A stretch of DNA of 8,324 nucleotides from Acidobacteriota bacterium (GTDB taxonomy: Bacteria; Acidobacteriota; Terriglobia; Bryobacterales; Bryobacteraceae): assembly GCA_026394095.1 (NCBI GenBank), contig JAPKYY010000973.1, positions 1 through 8,324 of the forward strand, in the 5' to 3' direction. Numbering within the stretch: the first letter of the stretch is position 1; every line of letters begins with the position of its first letter. Both the position numbers and the translations under genes were made by a program. The notes below the pieces were generated by a model. It saw only the letters and a list, made by a program, of their open reading frames with translations. It searched no databases and was not told the origin of the DNA. Of this stretch, positions 1 to 6,076 are shown piece by piece.

Positions 1-1872
1 CTAGAATGCCTTGGCTACACGGAATGCGTAAGGGTCTGCGCCTGCCTCAATCGTGCCGTCGGGGAGAATACGAATCATTGTTGGCGCAGCACCAGAGGAG
101 AACCGCGAACGGAACTCAACGCGGTGGCCGCGGTTCTTAAGGCCCAATGCAACGGGCCGTCCAAAGCGTTCATCCACGAGCAGACTGCCTGGATTCATCG
201 CGTGGTTATCAAAGCTGGAAACCAGATGCCGTGACTGGAATCGAGGCGCGGCAACTGCCTGCTGCGCATCCATGCCGAACTCAGCCACGTTCAGAAACAT
301 CTGCACGAGGCTTTGATCCTGATTGTCGCCGCCAGGGGTCGACATCACCATCGAGGGCTTGCCGTCCTTGAGGATCAGCGAAGGCGTAAGAGTGACGCGC
401 GGACGCTTGCCGGGAGCAACATCATTCGGGTGCCCACCAATCAGATAGAAGCTCTGGGCACGCTGCGTGAGCGGGATCCCAGTGTCGCCGACGATAACGC
501 TGGGCAGGGCTGCGCCACTTGGGGTTGCGCTGAAGAGAATGCCGTCTTTATCGATTGCATTCACTGAGGTCGTATCGCCATACATGAGCGCGTCGTCGAT
601 CTGCCGGCGAACCAGCTCCTCCTGCGAAGGATGCGTGCCGTTGGCGTTCTTCACTTTCCCCGGACGAAAATCGAGACTGGCCATTTCGCCGATCTGCTTG
701 AAGCGGTCTTTTGCGTATTCTTTCGAGAGCAATTCATCAGAAGGCACCTTTGTGAAGTTCGGATCACCGTAGTAGGCATCGCGATCAGCATAGGCAAGCT
801 TCATGGCTTCGGTAAGGTTATGGATGTATTCTTCCGAGCCGAAGCCCATCTTGGCGACATCCATGTTCTCAACCAGGTTCAGCAGTTCAATCGAAGCCGG
901 GCCCTGCGTATAGAAGCCAGGCTTGTAGATCGTGTAGTTCTTGTAGGTGCCGCCAAGAGATGGCTCGGGCTTGAGACGAAAAGTCGAAAGATCCTCGTAG
1001 CGGATCAGGCCGCCATTGTCGCGAGAGAAGGCATCAATTTTGCGGGCGAGTTCACCGCGATAGAAGTAGTCACGTACGGCGTCGATGCCGGCAGTGCGAG
1101 GCTTCTTGAGTGCGGCAGCACGTTGTTCTGCGGCCACCATCGCACGCAGAGTCCTGGCCAGTGCGGGCTGCTTGAAGGTTTCACCGGGGCGCGGAAGTTT
1201 CCCATCCGGCATGAAGTAGGCCTTCGATGTGGGCCAACGGTCAAAGAAGGGGCGAGAGTAACGAACGACAGCCGCGCGCATGTCGTCCACCACCTGTTCG
1301 TCGGCGAGATCGAGGGCCGGAGTGATTACCTGCTCAAAGCTGAGGGTGCCAAATTCACGCAATGCTACCAGGCCCGCTTCCACCATGCCAGGCACGATCG
1401 CCGGCAGCAAACCCGTTACCGGCAAGTAGCGAGGAAGGCCGTTCGGTTCGTTCGAATCGACTTCAAGCGGCTCGAGTTGGTGCTTCTTGAAATACTCGGG
1501 AGTACCGAGTTTGGGCATAGTGCCAACGCCGCTGATCGTGAAGACTTTGCCGTCTTTAGTTCGAATCAGAATCGGGGCTTCACCGCCAAAGCCAAAGTGA
1601 GAGTACTCGGCAACTGCCGCAGCGAACATCGTCGCCACACCCGCATCGACGGCATTGCCGCCCATCTTGAAGATGCGCATTCCCGCATCGACTGCGGCCA
1701 CGGTGCCACCGGCCACCGCGCCGTTCTTGCCACGAACAGGCTCTCGAGGAATCAGCGGATCGCTGGGAGAACGTTTGACCGGTGGTTGGGCTTGTCCGCA
1801 GGAGAGGAGCAAACCGAAAAGGGTAACGATTGCAATTGGCCGCCGCATGGCTGTGATTGTAGCGCCGTTCAT
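1..1872 (-). CDS. Gamma-glutamyltransferase-family protein, predicted lipoprotein
   Basis: Ntn-hydrolase of the gamma-glutamyltranspeptidase family, which is made as a precursor and cuts itself before a catalytic Thr to give two subunits. From the distal ATG it is 623 residues. The self-cleavage motif YGDTTS is at 431-436, with Thr434 the predicted nucleophile. The N-terminal family signature GGNAVDAGVA is at 71-80, and a Gly-rich loop (PGGDNQDQS) is near 513-521. A signal sequence with lipobox LLSC (Cys25) implies export and lipid anchoring. The second ATG (Met9, at 1848) gives a cleaner n-region (MRRPIAIV) and is probably the true start, so 1-1848 is preferred. In E. coli GGT the alpha-carboxylate of the substrate is held by an Arg in an REMAP-type motif; the matching stretch here reads GVGTMP (115-120) and has no Arg, so glutathione may not be the substrate. 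The stop is TAG, complete at the window edge. Family assignment is firm; the substrate is unknown. Confidence 0.9.
   Translation of the reverse strand: MNGATITAMRRPIAIVTLFGLLLSCGQAQPPVKRSPSDPLIPREPVRGKNGAVAGGTVAAVDAGMRIFKMGGNAVDAGVATMFAAAVAEYSHFGFGGEAPILIRTKDGKVFTISGVGTMPKLGTPEYFKKHQLEPLEVDSNEPNGLPRYLPVTGLLPAIVPGMVEAGLVALREFGTLSFEQVITPALDLADEQVVDDMRAAVVRYSRPFFDRWPTSKAYFMPDGKLPRPGETFKQPALARTLRAMVAAEQRAAALKKPRTAGIDAVRDYFYRGELARKIDAFSRDNGGLIRYEDLSTFRLKPEPSLGGTYKNYTIYKPGFYTQGPASIELLNLVENMDVAKMGFGSEEYIHNLTEAMKLAYADRDAYYGDPNFTKVPSDELLSKEYAKDRFKQIGEMASLDFRPGKVKNANGTHPSQEELVRRQIDDALMYGDTTSVNAIDKDGILFSATPSGAALPSVIVGDTGIPLTQRAQSFYLIGGHPNDVAPGKRPRVTLTPSLILKDGKPSMVMSTPGGDNQDQSLVQMFLNVAEFGMDAQQAVAAPRFQSRHLVSSFDNHAMNPGSLLVDERFGRPVALGLKNRGHRVEFRSRFSSGAAPTMIRILPDGTIEAGADPYAFRVAKAF
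1856..1861 (-). promoter_or_regulatory. Possible -10 element for the GGT-family gene
   Basis: The minus strand reads TACAAT here, 5 of 6 matches to TATAAT, ending 7 bases before the Met9 ATG at 1848. No convincing -35 or Shine-Dalgarno sequence is seen. This spacing is typical of leaderless transcripts and supports Met9 as the start. The call rests on a single hexamer. Confidence 0.3.
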
Positions 1873-1877
1873 ATAAT
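1872..1877 (+). promoter_or_regulatory. Probable -10 element for the plus-strand run starting at 1887
   Basis: A perfect TATAAT lies 9 bases before the ATG at 1887, between two divergent genes. No good -35 is visible at the usual spacing. Transcription would begin about 1884-1887, almost at the start codon, leaving little or no leader. A GGAG at 1881-1884 is only 2 bases from the ATG, too close for normal ribosome binding. Confidence 0.4.
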
Positions 1878-1886
1878 GATGGAGTT

Positions 1887-2057
1887 ATGGATCAGGACGT
1901 GACACCGAAGGAAACGTTACCCGAAAACGTGGAACCACTCCCGGAAGACCAGCCGATGCTCTACTGCCCCGTGTGCAGTCTGCGCCTCGAACAGCGTAAA
2001 TGCAAGCTCTTCTGCACACAGTGCGGTTACTACATGTCCTGCGCAGACTACTATTGA
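1887..2057 (+). CDS. Zinc-ribbon microprotein (56 aa)
   Basis: Short open frame from ATG 1887 to TGA 2055-2057. The first 24 residues are acidic and Pro-rich and look disordered. The rest is packed with cysteines: CPVC (27-30), Cys39, CTQCGYY (43-49) and Cys52, ending SCADYY. Paired CxxC knuckles followed by Gly-Tyr are typical of zinc ribbons; two further Cys (39 and 52) could complete or extend the site. There is no signal peptide, so it is probably cytoplasmic. It starts just after a TATAAT and ends 13 bases before the M28 gene, whose ribosome binding site overlaps its stop, so the two are probably co-transcribed. The frame covers nearly all of the space between its neighbours. Function is not known; nucleic-acid or protein binding is only a guess from the fold. 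Confidence 0.8.
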   Translation: MDQDVTPKETLPENVEPLPEDQPMLYCPVCSLRLEQRKCKLFCTQCGYYMSCADYY

Positions 2058-2060
2058 GGA
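2056..2060 (+). promoter_or_regulatory. Ribosome binding site of the M28 peptidase gene
   Basis: GAGGA overlaps the TGA stop of the zinc-ribbon gene and lies 10 bases before the ATG at 2071. It supports that start and suggests translational coupling of the two genes. Confidence 0.55.
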
Positions 2061-2070
2061 TTTTCTTTTC

Positions 2071-3687
2071 ATGAACGAATTTGCTAATGCTTGGCGACGC
2101 TGCACGGGCATCGTCATGGTTGCGGCTGCACTCGGTGCCGCTGAAATCAATTTGACAGAAGAAGGCCGCCGCTGGTGGGCTCACGTCGAAATGATGGCTA
2201 AAGACGAGTTGAAGGGGCGCGATATCGGTAGCGAAGGCTATGAAATCGCCGCTAAATATGTCGCTTCTGAATTTGAGAAAGTAGGGCTGCGTCCCGGCGG
2301 CACCCCGTCAAGCTACATGCAGAAAGTTCGCTTTCTCACCAGGCGGATTGATGAGTCGAAGTCGAGCCTCGCGATCATTCGAGATGGCAAAGAAGAAAAG
2401 TTGACCCTAGGCGAGCATGCCAACATCGGAATCCGCAATGCACCGGCACCCAGGGTAGAAGCAGAGATGGTCTTCGTCGGCTATGGCACGAAGATCCCCG
2501 AACATAACTATGACGACCTCAAGGGTGTCGACCTGAAGGGCAAGATTGCAATCTTCATCACCGGACAACCTGCAGGAATTCCGGGTGCACTGGTCAGTCA
2601 TTACCAGAGTGCAAGCGAGAGAGCCAAGGCCCTGATCGAAGCGGGTGCTATCGGCACCGCGACAATCGGCAACCCGCGCACTAGCGATATTCCCTGGTCG
2701 CGCTCAACACTCGCCCGGCTGATGCCCAGCATGTCGATTGATGAAAAATCGCCAGCAAAAGATAGCCTGAAGTTAAGCCTCACAATTAATGCGGCGCATG
2801 CGGCTAAGTTCTTCGCCGGCAGTGGCCACACGATTGAAGAGATCTTTCAGCTTGCCAACGATCGCAAGCCTCTGCCGAATTTCCCGCTAACAGGAAAACT
2901 AATGGCGAGGGCTGCCTACATTCAGTCCAAAGTGGGTAGCGAGAATGTGATTGGCATTCGCGAAGGTAGCGACCCAACACTCAAAAATGAGTTCATCGTG
3001 GTTACCGCACATCTGGATCATCTTGGCGTCAATGAGAAGCTGCCTGGCGACAAGATCTACAACGGGGCTATGGATAACGCCAGTGGCGTGGCGAGTCTGA
3101 TCGAAGCCGCGCGACACCTGAAAGAAGGGAACATCGACCTCAAACGCAGCGTAGCCTTCATCGCTCTCACAGGCGAGGAGAAAGGCTTGCTCGGCTCTAC
3201 CTGGTACGCGCAACATCCCGTCTTTGGTAAAGAAAAGAAGGCAAAGGTTGTAGGCAATCTGAACATGGACATGTATCTGCCGCTCTTCCCGCTGAAGGCC
3301 CTCGTGATTCTTGGCGTCGATGAATCCACGCTCGGCGATCTTGCCCGCAAGGGTGCCGAGGAAGCCGGCATTGAAGTCTGGGCCGATCCTGCGCCCGAGC
3401 GCAACAGTTTCGTGCGCAGTGATCAATACAGTTTTATCCGCAACGGCACACCTGCGCTGGCCTTCAAGTTCGGCTACAAAAAGGGGACACCGGAAGAAAA
3501 GATGATTCAAACCTGGTTGCGTGAGCGCTATCATGCACCTGGCGATGATCTCGATCAGCCGCTCGACAAGGATGCCGCTGCCAAGTACAACCGTGTGCTG
3601 GCTTCGATGATCCGTTCTGCGGCAAATACAAATGAAGTTCCGAAATGGAAGGATGCGAGCTTTTTCAAACGCTTCGCGAAAAACTAG
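2071..3687 (+). CDS. Secreted M28-family metallopeptidase with PA-like insert
   Basis: Zinc-dependent aminopeptidase-type enzyme, 538 residues. A hydrophobic N-terminal stretch (about 12-23, ending LGAA) looks like a signal peptide, so it probably acts in the periplasm or outside. Residues about 125-245 resemble a protease-associated (PA) domain (VFVGYGT, then DLKGKIAIF). The catalytic domain follows from about 290 and carries the full M28 ligand set: His314 (TAHLDH), Asp335 (MDNASG), Glu369-Glu370 (TGEEKG; Glu369 the usual general base), Asp400 (NMDM) and His488 (YHAPGDD). All predicted co-catalytic zinc ligands are present, so it should be active. The next gene starts at the base after its TAG stop and in the same frame. 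Substrate specificity cannot be read from the sequence; peptides are expected for the family. Confidence 0.93.
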   Translation: MNEFANAWRRCTGIVMVAAALGAAEINLTEEGRRWWAHVEMMAKDELKGRDIGSEGYEIAAKYVASEFEKVGLRPGGTPSSYMQKVRFLTRRIDESKSSLAIIRDGKEEKLTLGEHANIGIRNAPAPRVEAEMVFVGYGTKIPEHNYDDLKGVDLKGKIAIFITGQPAGIPGALVSHYQSASERAKALIEAGAIGTATIGNPRTSDIPWSRSTLARLMPSMSIDEKSPAKDSLKLSLTINAAHAAKFFAGSGHTIEEIFQLANDRKPLPNFPLTGKLMARAAYIQSKVGSENVIGIREGSDPTLKNEFIVVTAHLDHLGVNEKLPGDKIYNGAMDNASGVASLIEAARHLKEGNIDLKRSVAFIALTGEEKGLLGSTWYAQHPVFGKEKKAKVVGNLNMDMYLPLFPLKALVILGVDESTLGDLARKGAEEAGIEVWADPAPERNSFVRSDQYSFIRNGTPALAFKFGYKKGTPEEKMIQTWLRERYHAPGDDLDQPLDKDAAAKYNRVLASMIRSAANTNEVPKWKDASFFKRFAKN

Positions 3688-4467
3688 TTGGCAAATTACG
3701 TAGTTGTACTCAGTGCGAATGAGGATGAAAAAGACATCCTCATCGCCAACCTTTTCGAAGCCGGTACCACCGGCATTTCGGAAACAGAAGAGCCCGATGG
3801 GCAGTGGGTCCTCCGCGCCAGCTTCGACACCAAAGAAGCCGCCAGTGGCTTTGGTGTTGAAGTGGAAGTGGATGACACAGACTGGGTCACCATCAGCCAT
3901 CTGGTCTGGAAGAGCCGTCTGGTGGGCGAGCATTTCTTCTTTACGCCTTCCTGGAGCGAAGAACCCACGCCTCCCGGACGCTGGCGAATTCACTACCAGG
4001 ATGGCGCGGCATGCGGAAGTGGCGAGCACCCGTCGACGAGGCAGTGTCTGGTGGCCATCGAAGAATATCTGACACCAGGCATGCGCATGCTTGATCTCGG
4101 CTGCGGCGCAGGGCTGCTTTCTCTGGGCGCAAAGATGCTGGGTGCGGGCTTCATTGTCGGCGTAGATGTCGAGACGGACAGTTGCCATCTCACGCGCGAT
4201 TTGAGTGGTGTCCCGGTAGTGCAAGGCATGCCCGATTGTCTTGCAGGTGAAAAGTTTGACCTCGTGGCAGCCAATATCAGCGCGACAGTTCTAGTAAATT
4301 TTGCCGACGAAATCATCCGCGCAGCCAAGCCTGGCGGACGTGTTGTGCTGGCCGGCTTTGGTGTAGAAGAGGCGAACCTGGTGAAGCAGGTCTTCGGCCT
4401 CGGCACCCTGAGCGAGCGAACCGAAGGCGAATGGAGTTGTGTCGTGCTCGACCTGCCCTTAAACTAG
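3688..4467 (+). CDS. prmA: PrmA-like ribosomal protein L11 methyltransferase
   Basis: Class I S-adenosylmethionine methyltransferase of the PrmA type, which in E. coli trimethylates ribosomal protein L11; cytoplasmic. Length is 259 residues against 293 in E. coli, the N-terminal substrate-recognition domain being compact (about 1-95). The SAM motif I is LDLGCGAG at 135-142, followed by GVDVE (158-162). The PrmA signature appears as GSGEHPST (110-117) where GTGTHPTT is usual, and as NISA (196-199) where NILA is usual; these changes leave some doubt about the exact substrate. The start is TTG, directly abutting the TAG of the M28 gene with no ribosome binding site, so expression probably relies on coupling to the upstream gene. 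No later in-frame start fits the family N-terminus. The stop is TAG followed at once by an in-frame TAA. Confidence 0.85.
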   Translation: MANYVVVLSANEDEKDILIANLFEAGTTGISETEEPDGQWVLRASFDTKEAASGFGVEVEVDDTDWVTISHLVWKSRLVGEHFFFTPSWSEEPTPPGRWRIHYQDGAACGSGEHPSTRQCLVAIEEYLTPGMRMLDLGCGAGLLSLGAKMLGAGFIVGVDVETDSCHLTRDLSGVPVVQGMPDCLAGEKFDLVAANISATVLVNFADEIIRAAKPGGRVVLAGFGVEEANLVKQVFGLGTLSERTEGEWSCVVLDLPLN

Positions 4468-4478
4468 TAAAGGTACGT

Positions 4479-4555
4479 GCACCCGTAGCTCAGGTGGATA
4501 GAGCATTTGCCTTCTAAGCAAAGGGTCACAGGTTCGAGTCCTGTCGGGTGCACCA
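4479..4555 (+). tRNA. tRNA-Arg (anticodon TCT)
   Basis: Complete cloverleaf of 77 bases including an encoded CCA. The acceptor stem GCACCCG (4479-4485) pairs with CGGGTGC (4545-4551), and the discriminator is A. The D stem is GCTC/GAGC (4488-4491, 4501-4504). The anticodon stem TTTGC/GCAAA (4506-4510, 4518-4522) encloses the loop CTTCTAA, so the anticodon TCT is at 4513-4515 and reads AGA (and AGG by wobble). The T stem ACAGG/CCTGT (4528-4532, 4540-4544) has the loop TTCGAGT. It lies 11 bases after the prmA stop and may share that transcript; a weak alternative promoter (TTGTGT at 4437, TAAACT at 4460, 17-base spacing) overlaps the end of prmA. No terminator hairpin with a T tract follows. 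Confidence 0.97.
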
Positions 4556-4566
4556 TAATAAAACTC

Positions 4567-5097
4567 ATGTTCCTTCCACTTCTACTTCTTCTCTAGTCAT
4601 CCAGCCTTTTTGAGGGCAAAACCCTGTAGGGTTGGGTAAACGTAGGTGGCGCGAATTTTCGCGTCGAGAACGGAGCGATCACGGTCGACAAAGGCCCTGC
4701 CGGCTGGCTTCGTACTGAGACCACCTACAAGGACTACGAACTGAAGCTGGAATACAAGACCACAGCCGATGGCAACAGCGGCATTTTCCTGCGCAGCGAT
4801 GCCACAGGCAAGCCGCATGAAACCGGCTACGAGTTGCAGATCTTCGACGACCGCAAGGACTTCAAGACCGGCTCAATCGTTGGCATTGCCGAAGCAACGG
4901 AAACGAAAATAAAGCCCAATGAGTGGAACACCTTCGAGGTGACACACCTTGGGCCTAAAATCACCGTCAAGCACAACGGCAAAAAAGTACTGGAAACATC
5001 CGACAAACGCAGTCTCAGCGGCTTCATCGGCTTGCAGTTTAATCCTGGCAAGCCGATTTCCTTCCGCAAGATCAGCCTTAAAGAACTCGTGCCCTAG
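4567..5097 (+). pseudogene. DUF1080 (3-keto-disaccharide hydrolase-like) gene with two in-frame amber codons
   Basis: Read from ATG 4567, one frame encodes a whole small secreted DUF1080 protein of 176 codons, broken only by TAG at codon 10 (4594-4596) and codon 21 (4627-4629). The pieces are MFLPLLLLL-stop-SSSLFEGKTL-stop-GWVNVGG, then 148 more open codons. The family usually has an S/P-LF-[DN]GK-x-L-x-GW motif just after the signal peptide, so the amber positions fall inside otherwise normal sequence; each could be one C-to-T change from a CAG (Gln) codon. Later hallmarks are intact: GWLRTE, DYEL, GNSGIFLRS, GYELQIFDD, GFIGLQF and FRKISLKEL. These proteins are jelly-roll domains of glycoside-active enzymes. 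After the second TAG there is no ATG, GTG or TTG until TTG 4834, which is mid-domain. The ATG lies 11 bases after the tRNA and has no Shine-Dalgarno sequence; CATAAT at 4554-4559 is a possible -10. It is a recent pseudogene, unless the ambers are read through. Confidence 0.8.
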
Positions 5098-5100
5098 GGC
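5091..5100. repeat. Perfect palindrome holding two overlapping convergent stop codons
   Basis: GCCCTAGGGC is its own reverse complement. The plus-strand DUF1080 frame ends with TAG at 5095-5097 and the minus-strand sugar-binding gene ends with TAG at 5096-5094, so the genes overlap by two bases and both end in a Pro codon followed by TAG. There is no room for a classic terminator between them. Confidence 0.9.
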
Positions 5101-6065
5101 AGGTATTTCTTCAGATCTGGATTCACCAGAGCCTGAATTTCGGGCTGATCGACATTGCTTGCCATCACAAGCTTCGGTTCAAGATTGTTGATCTTTGTGA
5201 CGGGCTTGCCACCAAGATGCGCCACAGCGGCCATGACACTCTCGTAGCCCATCTTGAAGGGCTGCTGCACTACAAGCGAATCGATAACTCCCTTGCGCAG
5301 ATCCTCGATCAGTGGAGCAGAAGAATCAAAGCCCACCATCTTGATCTTTGAATTCGTGCGTCCCCGCAACGCCTGTGCGGCACCGGCAGCGCTGGACTCG
5401 TTCGAAGCAAAAAGACCATTTGTGTTCGGATGTGCCGTCAGCATATTCTCGGTAACTGAAAGGCTCTTGGCGTAATCAGCCATGCCAAAGCGTTTGTCGG
5501 CAATCTTGATCTCGGGAAATTTCTTTGCGATCGTTTCTTCAAAGCCGCTCTCGCGGGCCATGGTAGACCCGGCACCAGGCTGCACTGCAACGATCACAAC
5601 TTCGCCCTTGCCGCCAAGAATTTCACCCATACGCTCGGCGGCCAATGCACCAGCGGCATAGTTGTCGGTAGCAATCTGGCTGATGAACTTGTCAGTGTCC
5701 ACGGCTGAGTCAAAGATCACGACCGGGATCTTCTGGGCAGCCGCTCGCTCCACCACGCTAACCATGGCTTTCTTGTCGATCGGTGCAAGACAAATCGCAT
5801 CCACTCGCCGGTTGATCATCGAATCGACAATCTGCAACTGGCCGTTGAAATCGGTCTCGCTCGCGGGGCCATTCCAGGAGATCTCAACACCAGTTTCACG
5901 CGAAGCAAGAATCGCACCGGCCTGAACGCTCTGCCAGAAAAGGTGGGCGCGGCCCTTCGGCACGACGCCGATGACACGCTTTTTCTCGCCGCCACAGCTG
6001 GCTTCAAACAAAAGGGTGGCGGCCCCAACTCCGAGGCCGCCCAATACTGTCCGTCTTGATTTCAT
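5094..6065 (-). CDS. Sugar-binding lipoprotein, RbsB-like periplasmic binding protein
   Basis: Periplasmic-binding-protein type 1 fold (peripla_BP_4 group), 323 residues, as used by ribose- or xylose-type ABC transporters to capture sugars. The N-terminus SRRTVLGG is a twin-arginine-like signal, followed by a hydrophobic stretch and Cys24 (EASC), suggesting Tat export and lipid anchoring. The mature domain starts VIGVVPKG, with FW at 43-44 as likely ring-stacking sugar contacts, FDSAVD at 118-123, and GFDSS (245-249), a site that commonly binds sugar hydroxyls. The C-terminus DLKKYLP is a natural end for the family. The start ATG is preceded by AAGGA six bases upstream. It is last in a four-gene run and lies 9 bases after the peroxidase gene. 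No permease or ATPase gene accompanies it here, so the ligand and partner transporter are unknown; a sensory role is possible. Confidence 0.88.
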   Translation of the reverse strand: MKSRRTVLGGLGVGAATLLFEASCGGEKKRVIGVVPKGRAHLFWQSVQAGAILASRETGVEISWNGPASETDFNGQLQIVDSMINRRVDAICLAPIDKKAMVSVVERAAAQKIPVVIFDSAVDTDKFISQIATDNYAAGALAAERMGEILGGKGEVVIVAVQPGAGSTMARESGFEETIAKKFPEIKIADKRFGMADYAKSLSVTENMLTAHPNTNGLFASNESSAAGAAQALRGRTNSKIKMVGFDSSAPLIEDLRKGVIDSLVVQQPFKMGYESVMAAVAHLGGKPVTKINNLEPKLVMASNVDQPEIQALVNPDLKKYLP

Positions 6066-6071
6066 TCCAAT

Positions 6072-6076
6072 TCCTT
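6072..6076 (-). promoter_or_regulatory. Ribosome binding site of the sugar-binding protein gene
   Basis: The minus strand reads AAGGA six bases before the ATG at 6065. It overlaps the TAA stop of the peroxidase gene, which suggests translational coupling. Confidence 0.6.

Noticed and set aside
631..1902. Long plus-strand open frame (423 codons) opposite the GGT-family gene
   Set aside because: Its translation has no recognisable domain and is rich in Arg/His as expected for an antisense shadow; the minus-strand frame has clear family motifs throughout.
2899..4224. Long minus-strand open frame (441 codons) across the M28 and prmA genes
   Set aside because: It spans the junction of two well-supported plus-strand genes and shows no domain; it is an antisense shadow.
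3681..4468. Repeated AAACTAGT at 3681-3688 and 4461-4468
   Set aside because: Two copies of eight bases, each made of an Asn codon plus TAG stop; chance and shared codon use explain it.
4479..4640. tRNA-Arg as an integration site for a mobile element
   Set aside because: No integrase, no second copy of the tRNA 3' end in the window, and the sequence after it is an ordinary DUF1080 gene.
1..5097. Genome-wide reassignment of TAG to an amino acid
   Set aside because: TAG ends six genes in the window at natural family C-termini, including the sugar-binding protein and the secreted Cys/His protein, so it works as a normal stop here.
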